A DNA stretch of 64,000 nucleotides from Orrella marina (GCF_003058465.1 NZ_CP028901.1:2480001-2544000); one strand, 5' to 3'. Counted from the stretch's first letter, positions 1-9,445 are shown. Program-made: numbers and translations. The notes: generated from the letters alone by a model not told the origin.

Positions 1-209
1 GCTGTAGTAGCTGGAGCCGCCGCTGAACAGCGGGATGGTGACCCGGATGACGAAGGAGGCGTCGACTGCGCGCACACAGCCTGGCTTCCCAGTGCCAGGG
101 CCATCGCTAGGCACAGGCGTTTGGGTTGCAGGTGGAATGCGCCTCTAGGTGAGCGCTCCAGCGGAACCATCAAGGGGCTGACTGCGCCCCCATCCATCCT
201 CGGTAACAT
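1..209 (-). pseudogene. Partial exported-protein ORF at the window edge with an out-of-frame TolC-like fragment
   Basis: Reading leftward from ATG 209-207, the frame is open to the window edge. It encodes a possible signal peptide (KRLCLAMALALGSQAVCAQS) and then low-complexity Ser/Pro/Ala sequence. In the frame offset by two bases, the same DNA after the signal peptide reads DASFVIRVTIPLFSGGSSYY, which resembles the beta-strand segment of TolC-family outer-membrane proteins. I infer a deleted or frameshifted TolC-type gene, with a signal sequence joined out of frame to a TolC remnant. The alternative is a real unrelated secreted protein continuing beyond the window. Only the last ~70 codons are visible, so this is weak. 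Confidence 0.25.
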
Positions 210-440
210 GTACGTTTCTCCAGTCTCGTGATGCGAATGAAAGTGCAAATGAGACGAAATTACATCGATAGGATAATGAGTCCCAATCAGCCGACCGGGC
301 CGGCCCTTCCCCAAACCACAATTCCGTCAGGAACCGGGTGCGGTCAAAACATTCACGTTGGATATGCTCGTGCGCGGGGAGCTTACAGTCGCTGTAATCC
401 CACTTGTCTAGATCAATGATCCGAAAATTCCCAAATCCGT

Positions 441-466
441 GCTAACGGTTTCGGGAAAAAATTTGA
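441..466 (+). repeat. Left copy of a 26-bp inverted repeat flanking the AraC gene (candidate regulator site)
   Basis: The 26 bases here match the reverse complement of 1600-1625 at 24 positions. The core is a GCTAACGGTTT block followed by GGAAAAAATTTGA. The copy lies beyond the 3' end of the araC-type gene, between it and the leftward ORF at 1-209. It could be the regulator's operator at the promoter of a leftward gene that is now degraded, or the end of a mobile segment. I saw no third copy in the window. Confidence 0.6.
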
Positions 467-567
467 CTTATCGAGGATTTTTGTTGCGGCGCGTCATGGT
501 GGTCGCCACGGCCACCATCAAAGGCAGGCCCTGCATGGCGGCGCAACGCCCGCCATGGCCGGCAAGT

Positions 568-1581
568 TCAGACCACGCGCACCACCGCGGTGCCCTGGTG
601 CGAGATGCGCGGGCTGATGCCCAGGGCGCATTGCTTGGGCGTGATGCCGGTGTGGCCGCGGAACATGCGGCTGAAGTGGCTGAGGTTGGCGAAGCCGCAG
701 CAGGCGGCGGTTTCGGTGACGCTGGTGCCGCGCTTGAGCATGGCGACGGCGGCGTTGAGCCGGATGCGCGTCAGGCAGGCATGCACCGGGCAGCCGTAGA
801 GCGCCTGGAAGCCTTGCTGCAGGCGCTTCTCGTTCAGCCCCACGGCGCGTGCCAGTGACTGAACAGTCCATTCCTGACCGTAGTTCTGCTCCAGCAGCGC
901 CCGCGCTTCGATCAGCCGCCGCCGGTCGCCCGGTATGGGCAGGGGCATGTCGGCCTGTTCCAGGTTGTCCTGCACGAAGCAGGCGATGGCTTCCATGGCC
1001 TTGGCGCGCAGGTAGAGGTCGCGGGACAGGCAGGGGCCGACATGGCTGCAGCCGAAGCCGAGCAGGTCGCAGGCCACGCGTTGCAACGTGCTGGAGGATG
1101 GCACCACGCCGAGTAAGGCGTCGATGTGCGACCGGTCGCCCGACAGCGTGCGGGTGCGGCGGCGCAGTTCGTCCATGCTCAGCCCAGTCAGGCTGGCCAT
1201 GGCGTCCGCCGGCATGTAGATGCTGACCAGGCGGAAAGCGCCGTCGGTCTGCCCATCGAGCACGTCCCAGCCGGAGGTGGGCTCGCCCGAGGCCATCAGG
1301 ATGGTGGAGCCGGCACTGACATCGACGACCGCGCCATCGTCGAAGGCGGTTTGCATGTGCCCTTCGAGCAGGATGTTGACACTGAAGGCGGCGGGACCGG
1401 AGGCCTGGAAGGACCATTTGCCGCCGGGGCGGCCGCTGATGCAACTGATGTAGAGCCCTTCGCTGGGCTGATACATGTGCACGGCGTGCCGCCAATCTTC
1501 AGGCACGCAGTCAAGGCCATCTTCCTGCAGTTTGCTCGGATCAAGTGCTTGATCCGAAGCCGGTTCACTGATCTCACCCAT
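568..1581 (-). CDS. AraC-family transcriptional regulator, YbtA-like
   Basis: A 337-residue AraC/XylS regulator. The first ~220 residues are the variable sensor part. Residues ~235-325 hold the paired helix-turn-helix domain, including VQSLARAVGLNEKRLQQGF and CGFANLSHFSRMFR. It is divergent from the MFS-ABC-ABC operon at 1773-6587. In Yersinia the AraC regulator YbtA is likewise divergent from ybtPQX and activates yersiniabactin uptake genes, and the nearby FyuA-like receptor makes the same role likely here. The intergenic region carries a Fur-type box and one arm of a 26-bp repeat that may be this protein's own site. The function is inferred from context and family; the ligand is unknown. 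Confidence 0.85.
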   Translation of the reverse strand: MGEISEPASDQALDPSKLQEDGLDCVPEDWRHAVHMYQPSEGLYISCISGRPGGKWSFQASGPAAFSVNILLEGHMQTAFDDGAVVDVSAGSTILMASGEPTSGWDVLDGQTDGAFRLVSIYMPADAMASLTGLSMDELRRRTRTLSGDRSHIDALLGVVPSSSTLQRVACDLLGFGCSHVGPCLSRDLYLRAKAMEAIACFVQDNLEQADMPLPIPGDRRRLIEARALLEQNYGQEWTVQSLARAVGLNEKRLQQGFQALYGCPVHACLTRIRLNAAVAMLKRGTSVTETAACCGFANLSHFSRMFRGHTGITPKQCALGISPRISHQGTAVVRVV

Positions 1582-1599
1582 AAATTTATCCTGAAAAAA

Positions 1600-1625
1600 T
1601 CAAATTTTTTCCGTAAACCGTTAGC
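1600..1625 (-). repeat. Right copy of the 26-bp inverted repeat, in the araC/MFS divergent promoter region
   Basis: This is the inverted partner of 441-466 (24 of 26 identical). It lies 18 bp upstream of the AraC start and ~150 bp upstream of the MFS start, a suitable position for autoregulation and operon activation. It overlaps a small palindrome, GAAAAAAT-CAA-ATTTTTTC, at 1593-1611. Binding by the adjacent AraC protein is an inference. Confidence 0.6.
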
Positions 1626-1644
1626 GCAATTTGCCTGATTGCCA

Positions 1645-1665
1645 AATCATAACGATTCTCATTTT
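1645..1665 (+). promoter_or_regulatory. Fur-box-like operator
   Basis: On the minus strand the sequence AATGAGAATCGTTAT matches the Fur consensus GATAATGATAATCATTATC at 14 of 19 positions by my count. It sits in the araC/MFS divergent promoter region beside the 26-bp repeat. Iron repression of a siderophore-uptake operon is the expected reading. Confidence 0.65.
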
Positions 1666-1772
1666 ACACCGGGGATGGGCTGCTGATCACCTGAAGTGAT
1701 CGTGTGAATTGCAGCGGACCGTCAACTAACCATTCGCCACGACGGCTATTCGAGCCGTGGATTCCGCATCGC

Positions 1773-3050
1773 ATGTCAACGACTTCTTCTGCCACACGCC
1801 GCCTGACAGCGGCTCGCTTGCTGCTGGCCATTGGCGGCATTTATATCAGCCAGACCATCGTCACGGCATTGACCACACAGGCGTTGCCGTCGTTGCTGCG
1901 CAGCGAGGGCGCTTCGCTGACGGTGGCAGGGTTGACCGCTCTGCTGTGGGTGCCGTGGGGCGTCCGCTTTCTCTGGGCGCCCTGGGTGGAACGCATGCGC
2001 CTGCCGACGGGGCGACTGGAGCGCCGCTCGCGCACGCTGGTGCTGACGGGGCAATGGATCATGGCGGCCATCCTGATGGGAACGGGGATGGCAAGCTGGG
2101 CGGGCCATGTTTCGCTGGACAGCTTTGCCGTGTGGCTGCTGGCCGGCCTGATGCTGGCGGCGGTGGTTTCGGCCAGCGCCGACGTGGCCTGCGATGGCTT
2201 CACGGTGGAGCAGCTTGCCGGGCAGCGGCGCGGCTGGGGCAACGTGGCGCAGGTGGGCGGCAGCCATGTCGGCGCAATGCTCGGTGCCGGGGGCTTTCTT
2301 CTGGTGGCGGGCAAGGCGGGCTGGCCTGCGGCGCTGGTGGCCGCGGGCCTGGCCATCGTGCTGCTGGGGCTGCCGATGCTGCTGTTGCGCGAACCGCCGC
2401 GCGACCAGGCGCTGGCTCTCGGTCATCGGCCCGGGCTGCTGCATGCCTTGCGCCGCCCGCAGGTGCGCACGGGGCTGCTGCTGATGCTGCTGTCGAGCGT
2501 GGGGGTGCGGCTGACGCTAGGCATGTTCGGCCCGTTCATGCTGGATCGCGGCATGAGCCTGGAGCAGGTGGGCTGGCTGTTCGGGTCGCTGCATATCGGC
2601 ACGGGGCTGACTGGCGCGGTGCTGGGCGGGCTGCTGGTGCGGGCCGCGCCGGGCTGGCAGGCGGTGTGGATCGCCGTTGGACTGAAGGCCGGCGTGCTGC
2701 TGGCCTTGAGTCTGGCAGCGCCGGCGGCCTCGCTGATGGTGCTGACGATTCTGGTCGGCCTGACCTTCTCGATATTGGGTTGCCTCTGGGTCGCGCTGTA
2801 TTCGGCGCTGATGAACCTGACCTCGCCGCTGCAGGCGGGCGTGGACTTCACGGTGTTCCAGAGCGCTGACGCGCTGCTGGCCATGGCGGGCGGCGTGGCC
2901 AGCGGCTGGCTGGCCGGCCACCTGGGTTACTCCTTCTGCTTCGGGCTGGCCAGCGTGCTGACGGTCATCGCCACCGGGGCCGTGTGGCGCCAGGCGTGTA
3001 TGGAGAAGAACACCTCAGTAGCCACGCAAGGAGTCGTGCATGTCGGATAA
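1773..3050 (+). CDS. MFS transporter, YbtX-like, in siderophore-uptake operon
   Basis: A 425-residue major-facilitator protein with about twelve hydrophobic segments. The cytoplasmic loop between helices 2 and 3 has WVPWGVRFLWAPWVER, typical of the siderophore/AmpG-type MFS group. I chose ATG 1773 because the protein then begins shortly before helix 1 (LLLAIGGIYISQ). The upstream ATG at 1704 adds 23 unconvincing residues. The gene overlaps the following ABC gene by 11 bp, so the two are translationally coupled. YbtX of Yersinia has nearly the same length and sits with ybtP and ybtQ; it is described as dispensable for yersiniabactin-iron use. Its substrate here is unknown. Confidence 0.8.
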   Translation: MSTTSSATRRLTAARLLLAIGGIYISQTIVTALTTQALPSLLRSEGASLTVAGLTALLWVPWGVRFLWAPWVERMRLPTGRLERRSRTLVLTGQWIMAAILMGTGMASWAGHVSLDSFAVWLLAGLMLAAVVSASADVACDGFTVEQLAGQRRGWGNVAQVGGSHVGAMLGAGGFLLVAGKAGWPAALVAAGLAIVLLGLPMLLLREPPRDQALALGHRPGLLHALRRPQVRTGLLLMLLSSVGVRLTLGMFGPFMLDRGMSLEQVGWLFGSLHIGTGLTGAVLGGLLVRAAPGWQAVWIAVGLKAGVLLALSLAAPAASLMVLTILVGLTFSILGCLWVALYSALMNLTSPLQAGVDFTVFQSADALLAMAGGVASGWLAGHLGYSFCFGLASVLTVIATGAVWRQACMEKNTSVATQGVVHVG

Positions 3051-4809
3051 GCAACATGCCGGGGCAGATGCCAGTGTCTGGGGCATCATGCGGCCCGTAC
3101 AGGGGCAGATCCGCTTTGCCATGGTGCTGGCCAGCCTGGCCGCTGCCTATGCCCTGGGAGCGTTGGCCGTGCTGGCCTGGGCGGTGCACGCCCTGCTGGC
3201 CGAGCCCGGCCGGTGGCCCTGGCTGCCGCTGGGGCTGGCTGTGCTGCTCACCATTCTGGCCTTTGTCTTGCGCCTGTCGGCCTTCAATCAGTCGCACTAC
3301 GCCGCCTTCCGCCTGGAAACCCGGCTGCGCACCGATCTGGCCAGGCATCTGGCGCGCGTGCCGCTGGGCTATGTGCAGCAGACCGGCTCCGGCGCGCTGA
3401 CCAAGGTGATGATGGACGACGTGAAGGCGCTGCACGTGTTCGTGGCCGACAGCATGCCTTTGTACGCGCGGGCGTATGTGTCGCCGGTGCTCACCTTCGT
3501 GCTGCTGTGGTGGCTGGACTGGCGCCTGGCGCTGGCGGCCACGGCGGTGCTGGCGCTCGGCATGGCGGTGGTGTCGCTGGCCATGCGCGGCAGCGGCCAG
3601 ATGATGCAGCGTTACCACGCCGCTGGCGAGAACGTGAGCAAGGCGGTCGTCGAGTATGTGCAGGCGATGCCGGTGGTGCGCACCTTCGATACCGGCACGG
3701 TCACGTTCCAGCGCTACCAGCGTGCGCTCGATGAATTCATGGCGGTGGTGCTGGCGTGGTACCGCATGACCGGGTTTTCCTCGCGCCTGTCGGTGGCGAT
3801 CCTCAATCCGCTGCCAACGCTGGCGGTGCTGGTATGGCTGGGCGGCTGGCTGATCAGCCGTGATGCGCTGGACGCGGCCACCTGGCTGGCCGTGCTGTTG
3901 GTGGGCACCGGCATGGCCGAATCGCTGCTGCCGGTGATGTCGCTCAAGCATCTGGTGGCCAAGACGCAGATGAGCATTCATCGCATCCAGGAGGTGATGG
4001 ACGAGCCGGAGCTGCCCATGCCGGAGGGGCTGGCCAGGACGCCGCTGGATGGCTCGGTGCGTTTCGAGCAGGTGGACTTCCGGTACACCAGCGACGGGCC
4101 GCTGGTGCTGCAAGGCGTGAGCTTCGACGTGCCGCAAGGGACGGTGGCGGCGCTGGTGGGGCCTTCCGGCGCGGGCAAAACCACGGTGGCCAGGCTGATA
4201 CCGCGCTTCTGGGATGTCAGCGCGGGTTGCGTCAAGGTCGGTGGCGTGGATGTGCGCCAGATGCAGGCCGACGTGCTGATGCAGCACGTCGCGTTCGTGT
4301 TCCAGGACACCTTTCTGTTTGCCGACACCATCGCCAACAACATCAGCCTGGGGCTCGAAGGCGCGACGATGGATGAGGTGAAGGCCGCCGCGCGCGCCGC
4401 CCAAGCGCACGCGTTCATAGAAAGTCTACCGCGGGGTTACGACACGCCGGTCGGCGAACGGGGGATGTTCCTCTCCGGCGGGCAGCGCCAGCGCATCACC
4501 ATCGCCCGCGCCATCCTGCAGGACCGTCCGATCCTGGTGCTGGACGAGGCCACGGCGTTTGCCGACCCGGAGAGCGAGGCCGCGCTGGTGGCGGCACTTT
4601 CCAACCTGATGCGGGGCAAGACGGTGCTGATGGTGGCGCATCGGCTCTCCACCATCCGCGATGCGGATCAGATCCTGGTGTTCGACCAGGGACGGCTGGC
4701 CGAGCGCGGCACGCACGATGCCCTGGTGGCGCAAGGCGGTGTGTATGCGCGGCTTTGGAACAGCTATGAGCAGGCGCAGGACTGGGCCTTGAGGGGAGCA
4801 CGGGCATGA
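3040..4809 (+). CDS. ABC transporter, fused permease-ATPase, YbtP-like
   Basis: A 589-residue half-transporter. The N-terminal ~310 residues form an exporter-fold membrane domain with six helices, and the C-terminal ~240 form the nucleotide-binding domain. The ATPase carries Walker A GPSGAGKTT (~375-383), signature LSGGQRQRITIARAIL (~480) and Walker B ILVLDEATAFAD (~500). It overlaps the next gene by ATGA, so the two probably form a heterodimer. In Yersinia, YbtP and YbtQ are exporter-fold proteins that nevertheless import iron-yersiniabactin across the inner membrane. Gene order, size and the FyuA-like receptor downstream support the same function here. Substrate specificity is inferred. Confidence 0.88.
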   Translation: MSDKQHAGADASVWGIMRPVQGQIRFAMVLASLAAAYALGALAVLAWAVHALLAEPGRWPWLPLGLAVLLTILAFVLRLSAFNQSHYAAFRLETRLRTDLARHLARVPLGYVQQTGSGALTKVMMDDVKALHVFVADSMPLYARAYVSPVLTFVLLWWLDWRLALAATAVLALGMAVVSLAMRGSGQMMQRYHAAGENVSKAVVEYVQAMPVVRTFDTGTVTFQRYQRALDEFMAVVLAWYRMTGFSSRLSVAILNPLPTLAVLVWLGGWLISRDALDAATWLAVLLVGTGMAESLLPVMSLKHLVAKTQMSIHRIQEVMDEPELPMPEGLARTPLDGSVRFEQVDFRYTSDGPLVLQGVSFDVPQGTVAALVGPSGAGKTTVARLIPRFWDVSAGCVKVGGVDVRQMQADVLMQHVAFVFQDTFLFADTIANNISLGLEGATMDEVKAAARAAQAHAFIESLPRGYDTPVGERGMFLSGGQRQRITIARAILQDRPILVLDEATAFADPESEAALVAALSNLMRGKTVLMVAHRLSTIRDADQILVFDQGRLAERGTHDALVAQGGVYARLWNSYEQAQDWALRGARA

Positions 4810-6587
4810 GCACTCCAGATCCCGGCCAACGCATCACGCCCTTGCGCGAGACCTGGCGACAGTTGATGACCAGCGCCCGCAGCCGAGCGCCCAGGCTGCG
4901 CGCCAGCCTGATCGGCCTGGCCCTAGCCGCCATCGCGCAGGGGCTGGCGCTGGCCTGCCTGATGCCGCTCTTCCAGGCCCTGATACCGAGCGCCAATTGG
5001 CGGGCGGCGCTGCCCTGGCTGCTGGCGATGACGGGGCTGATGCTGGCCAGCACGGTCATCCGCTGGTGGGCGCAGGGCTTCGACTATCGCGGCGATATGG
5101 TGCGCAACACGCATGAACTGCGTTCCGAACTCGGTGCGCAACTGCGCCGCATTCCGCTGGAGGTGTTGCAGGACAAGCGCGCCGGTGGGGTCAATGCGAC
5201 CTTGCTGGGGAACGTGGACGAGACGCTCAGCTACATCCTGACGATCGCCAACATGATGGCCACCGCCCTGCTGACGCCGCTGACGGTGGCATTGGCGGCG
5301 CTGTGGTTCGACTGGCGCATGGGGCTCGTCCTGCTACTGGTGTTCCCGCTGCTGATCCCCCTTTACCGCTGGCGGCGCCCGGCCTACGGACGCGGCATGC
5401 GCATGCTGGCCGACGCCCACGAGCGCACCAGTGCAGACATCCTCGAATACGCCCAGGGCCTGCCAGTGCTGCGCGCGACCTGCCGCACGGGCGAAAAGGC
5501 GCAGCGCCTGCAGGCCAGCCTCGTACACCTGGAGAAAATCCAGACCATCGGCCAGAAGAAAGGCGCCAAGCCGAACCTGATCCTGGCCACGGTGATGGAG
5601 CTGGCGACCTTGTTGGTGGTGTTGCTGGGCACGCTTTTCGTTGCGCAGGGCTCGCTGGATATCGCCGTGCTGGCGGCGCTGATGGTGATCGTCGTGCGTT
5701 TCGGCGAGCCGTTGGCGACCTTCGTGCTGTATGCCAAGGTGATCGACCTGATCGAGGCGGCGTTGGGCAAGATCGATGCCTTGCTGGCCATCGAGCCTCT
5801 GCCGCAGCAGGCGTCGCCCGGCATGCCGGGCGAGTTCTCGATCGACTTCATCGGCGTGGAGTTTGCCTACGCCGGACAGCCGCAGAGCATCTTGAGGGGC
5901 TTCAGCGCACAATTGCCCGCCCGCCGGATGAGCGCGCTGGTGGGGCCGTCGGGTTCGGGCAAGACCACGGTGACGCGGCTGCTGATGCGGCACGCCGACC
6001 CCCAGGCGGGGTGGGTACCAATCGGCGGCGTGGACATCCGCAGCCTGTCGCCGGAGCAGCTCAATGGCTTGATCTCGGTGGTGTTCCAGGACGTGTACCT
6101 GTTCGACGACACCATCCTGGCCAATATCCGCATGGCCCGGCCGGACGCCAGCGACGAGGAAGTGGAAGCGGCTGCCCGTGCCGCCTACTGCCACGAGTTC
6201 ATCACCCGGCTGCCCGAGGGCTACCAGACGAGGGTGGGCGACATCGGCGGCCGGCTCTCGGGCGGCGAGCGCCAGCGCATCAGCATCGCCCGCGCCATGC
6301 TCAAGAACGCGCCCATCGTCGTCCTGGACGAGCTGACCGCGGCGCTGGACACCGAAAGCGAAGTGGCTGTGCAGCGTGCCATAGACGCCCTGGTGCGCGA
6401 GCGCACGGTGATCGTAATTGCGCACCGGCTGTCCACCATTGCCGCCGCCGACCAGATTCTGGTGATCGACGAGGGCCGCGTGGTCGAGTCCGGCCAGCAT
6501 GCCGAGCTGCTGGCCGCTAATGGCCGCTATGCGCGGATGTGGCAAGCCCAGCAGAGCGTCAAGCACTGGCGTGTGGGGGAGTCATGA
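4806..6587 (+). CDS. ABC transporter, fused permease-ATPase, YbtQ-like
   Basis: A 593-residue partner of the preceding half-transporter. It has six N-terminal membrane helices and a C-terminal ATPase domain with Walker [10 protein letters not shown], signature [16 protein letters not shown] and Walker [13 protein letters not shown]. The catalytic Glu is kept, so both ATP sites of a heterodimer look competent. Its start overlaps the upstream stop (ATGA), and its own stop overlaps the start of a truncated DmeF gene in the same way. The probable role is inner-membrane import of a ferric siderophore of the yersiniabactin class. A generic lipid or drug exporter is possible from sequence alone, but the neighbourhood argues against it. 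Confidence 0.88.
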   Translation: MSTPDPGQRITPLRETWRQLMTSARSRAPRLRASLIGLALAAIAQGLALACLMPLFQALIPSANWRAALPWLLAMTGLMLASTVIRWWAQGFDYRGDMVRNTHELRSELGAQLRRIPLEVLQDKRAGGVNATLLGNVDETLSYILTIANMMATALLTPLTVALAALWFDWRMGLVLLLVFPLLIPLYRWRRPAYGRGMRMLADAHERTSADILEYAQGLPVLRATCRTGEKAQRLQASLVHLEKIQTIGQKKGAKPNLILATVMELATLLVVLLGTLFVAQGSLDIAVLAALMVIVVRFGEPLATFVLYAKVIDLIEAALGKIDALLAIEPLPQQASPGMPGEFSIDFIGVEFAYAGQPQSILRGFSAQLPARRMSALVGPSGSGKTTVTRLLMRHADPQAGWVPIGGVDIRSLSPEQLNGLISVVFQDVYLFDDTILANIRMARPDASDEEVEAAARAAYCHEFITRLPEGYQTRVGDIGGRLSGGERQRISIARAMLKNAPIVVLDELTAALDTESEVAVQRAIDALVRERTVIVIAHRLSTIAAADQILVIDEGRVVESGQHAELLAANGRYARMWQAQQSVKHWRVGES

Positions 6588-7204
6588 TGAATAGCGGGCA
6601 CGCAGGCCAACTGGCAAACCCGATGACGTTCTCGCCGGTGCACGAGCATGTGTTCATCGGGGCCGGCCAGCGGCGCAATGAGCGCCGGATCTGGTGGGTC
6701 ATCGGGCTGGCGGTCAATCTGCTCAGCGCCCGGTCGTTGCGCGATGAACATCATCACGCCATCCACGGCCATGACCATGATCACGCGCATGGGCATGACA
6801 ACAACCTGCAGGCCGCCTATCTGCATGTGGTGGCCGACGCGCTCACGTCGGCGCTGGCCATTGCCGCTCTGCTGTTGGGCAGCGTGTTTGGCTGGGTCTG
6901 GGCGGATCCTTTGATGGGCGTCGTGGACGCCCTGGTCATCCTGCGCTGGTCGTGGTCGCTGATACGCGAGGTCAGCCTGGTGTTGCTGGATGCGCAGCCA
7001 GCGCATGACGACAAGACTGCCCGGATACGCGCCCAGCTCGAAGACGATGGCGTCGAGCTGTTCGACCTGCACATCTGGCAAATCGCCCCCGGCCGGTACG
7101 CCGCCATCGTTGCGCTGGGCGCGACCGAGCCACAGCCCCCGTCCTACTACAAGGCGTGGCCTGGCCATCTGGAATGGCTGGCGCATCTGTCGGTGGAGGT
7201 TTAG
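6584..7204 (+). pseudogene. dmeF: DmeF-type cation-diffusion-facilitator with an in-frame internal deletion
   Basis: The 206-residue product begins like DmeF Co/Ni efflux proteins (HEHVFIGAG, RRNERRIWW). It then jumps directly to GLAVNLLSA, the stretch that normally precedes the His-rich loop, so roughly 120 residues covering the first membrane helices and the first metal site are missing. The rest is well kept: the His loop HDHDHAHGHD, the helix with AYLHVVADALTS, and the C-terminal cytosolic domain ending near SYYKAWPGHLEWL. The frame is intact and coupled (ATGA) to the ABC gene upstream. A CDF protein lacking these helices should not transport, so I call it a remnant. A retained metal-binding role for the cytosolic domain cannot be excluded. 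Confidence 0.75.
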
Positions 7205-7295
7205 CGAACGCCCTGATGGGGCAGGACCATCGCGTCATCAATGATTGTTTGCAGTACCACCTGTCGTTCCAAGGAACTAGGAGAAATCTTTCATC

Positions 7296-9401
7296 ATGCG
7301 TTTTCAATTCCGTGCTCTCAGCATTGCGCTGCTTTCCATCCACGCCACGTCATGGGTGCATGACGCCTTCGCACAAAGCGCGCCGCTTGCCGACGATGAA
7401 CCGGCCGTTCTCGCCACTGTGGTCGTTTCGGCCAGCAAGCGCGGTGAAACCCTGGAACAGCTCAATGGCTCTGCCAGCGTGGCCGACCGTCCGGCGCTGG
7501 ATGACGCCCAGGTGACTTCGACTCTGGAACTGGATCGCGTTTTCCCTGAGCTGTACTCGTCGCACAGCGCGACGTTCCTGTTCCCTATCATCACGCTACG
7601 CGGCGTGACGTCGGCGCAGGATTTCTACAACCCGGCACTGACGGTGTATGTGGATGGCGTGCCTCAGTTACCGATCTTTGCCGCCCAGTCTCTGCTGGGC
7701 GTCGAGCAGGTGGAGTTGCTCAAGGGGCCGCAAGGCACGCTGTATGGGAAGAGTGCCCAGGGCGGCGTGCTCAATATCGTCTCTCGCAAGCCGGGCGACA
7801 CCCCCGAATTCGCTGCCAGCGCCGGGGTGTCGAGCCGAGACGGCTACCAGTTGCAGGTCGAGGGTTCCGGCCCACTGGTCGAGGATCTGCTGTATGGCTC
7901 GGTCTCTCTGCTGGGCAATGATGTCAATGGCGACTTGCGCAGCGATGTCATCGGCAGCGATCAATTGGGAGGCGTGCGTTCGCGCGCCGGCAATGTCAAG
8001 CTGCGCCTGGCCCCGGCCGGCAATCCATGGGAGGTGGGGCTGAGCGCCGGCCGCGATTGCGCCACGGGCGATCAGGAAGCCTATACGCTGTTCGACGACT
8101 ACAAGTCCCGCAGGGCCTATGTGCTGCCCAACCTGCCGGAAGCCTACCGTGATTTTCATCAGCAGCGCTGCGCCAACAGCGTCGCCGTCAATGGTCAGTA
8201 TGACTTCGGCATCTGGCGCTTGAGCGCCATTGCCAGCAGCCAGCGGGTGCAAACAGAACGCCAATGGCCGCTGGACGCGTATTTCCCGCAGTTCTCCGAG
8301 CACTGGAAACAGAATACCCAGGAATTGCGCCTGTCGACACGTTCGCCGCAACAGGGCGAGGCACCTTCCCGCGCCTGGGGCGCGGTGTTCGGCCTCTACC
8401 GGCAAGAGGTGGACCTGTCGCGCGGCTACCAGTTCGACATGGTGCTTCCCAGTTTCTATCGGGTGACGGATTCTTCTTCCAGCAACCGCACCGAGTCGCT
8501 GGCTGCCTATGGCGACGTGACTTGGCACCTGAGCCCCAAGGCCGACATCACCACGGGTCTGCGCGTCGCCCGGGACGAGGCCAGAACCCGCTTCCAGGGC
8601 AACATGATGGGCAGTACCTTCCAGGGGCAAGCATCCAGCGACCAGACGACGTGGCTCGGCCACTTGGCCGCAGGCTACCAGTTCAGCCCCAATTGGCGCG
8701 GCTACGTCAATGTGGCGCAGGGTTACAAGCCGCTGGGCTACAACCTGGCGCCATCGAGCATGGACGATGCTGCCGGGTATGGCCGCGAACGCTCGATCAG
8801 CTACGAGGCGGGCATGCGCTACGCCGGAAGCGACGTGCGCGCCAGCATCGCCCTCTACCGGGTGGACAGCAACGACGTGCAGCTCTACGGCGACGGCGAC
8901 ATGGGCAACCAGACGCTGAGAAACGTGGGCGATACCCGCTCGGTGGGCGTGGAGTTCAACACCGAGTGGGATGTCACCCGCCAATGGACACTCAGCGCGG
9001 GAGGCTTCATCAATGACGCGACCTTCCGCCGCTTCGAGGATTCCAGCGCCTGCACCGGCTGCACGCACAACGCTGTGCCGATGGCGCCCAAGTATGGCCT
9101 GACGCTGAGCGTCAAGGGCAATGTACCTTTGGGCAACACCGTCTTGCGGCCGCAGTTGACCGTGCGCCGCACGGGGGCGCATTATTTCGACAGCGCCAAT
9201 ACCCTGTGCCAGGGTGCGTACACCGTGGTGGATGCGGGCTTGGGCTGGCAGCCGACCCGCAATCTGGAATTGATGTTCTACGCCCGGAACCTGACGAATC
9301 AGGGCTATCGAACCTATGGCTTCTCGTACGGTGCGACAGGCAACTTCGCGCAGATTGCGCCTGGCAGAACAGTAGGCGTAACAGCGACCTACCTGTACTG
9401 A
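7296..9401 (+). CDS. fyuA: TonB-dependent siderophore receptor, FyuA/Psn-like
   Basis: A 701-residue outer-membrane receptor. It has a signal peptide (~1-27, ending VHDAFA), a TonB-box-like ATVVVSASK region (~41-50), a plug domain, and a beta-barrel ending in an aromatic residue (TATYLY). The plug resembles what I recall of Yersinia FyuA very closely: LRGVTSAQDFYNPALTVYVD, then LKGPQGTLYGKSAQGG. The C-terminal barrel also matches (YFD.DN/NT...LCQGAY, YRTYGFSYGA). FyuA (673 residues in Yersinia) imports ferric yersiniabactin using TonB energy. No biosynthetic genes are present, so this would be uptake of a siderophore made by others. The start at ATG 7296 follows an AGGAGA ribosome site. Confidence 0.9.
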   Translation: MRFQFRALSIALLSIHATSWVHDAFAQSAPLADDEPAVLATVVVSASKRGETLEQLNGSASVADRPALDDAQVTSTLELDRVFPELYSSHSATFLFPIITLRGVTSAQDFYNPALTVYVDGVPQLPIFAAQSLLGVEQVELLKGPQGTLYGKSAQGGVLNIVSRKPGDTPEFAASAGVSSRDGYQLQVEGSGPLVEDLLYGSVSLLGNDVNGDLRSDVIGSDQLGGVRSRAGNVKLRLAPAGNPWEVGLSAGRDCATGDQEAYTLFDDYKSRRAYVLPNLPEAYRDFHQQRCANSVAVNGQYDFGIWRLSAIASSQRVQTERQWPLDAYFPQFSEHWKQNTQELRLSTRSPQQGEAPSRAWGAVFGLYRQEVDLSRGYQFDMVLPSFYRVTDSSSSNRTESLAAYGDVTWHLSPKADITTGLRVARDEARTRFQGNMMGSTFQGQASSDQTTWLGHLAAGYQFSPNWRGYVNVAQGYKPLGYNLAPSSMDDAAGYGRERSISYEAGMRYAGSDVRASIALYRVDSNDVQLYGDGDMGNQTLRNVGDTRSVGVEFNTEWDVTRQWTLSAGGFINDATFRRFEDSSACTGCTHNAVPMAPKYGLTLSVKGNVPLGNTVLRPQLTVRRTGAHYFDSANTLCQGAYTVVDAGLGWQPTRNLELMFYARNLTNQGYRTYGFSYGATGNFAQIAPGRTVGVTATYLY

Positions 9402-9445
9402 ATGCCCCATGAGAAACAACCTGACGACGAGACACTGGACACCCC

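Noticed and set aside
518..1495. 325-codon minus-strand frame overlapping the AraC gene
   Set aside because: The other minus-strand frame (568-1581) carries the AraC helix-turn-helix motifs; this one is Arg/Ala/Pro-rich with none.
2965..4410. 481-codon minus-strand frame opposite the YbtP-like gene
   Set aside because: His/Gln/Arg-rich low-information sequence, the mirror of the ABC transporter gene.
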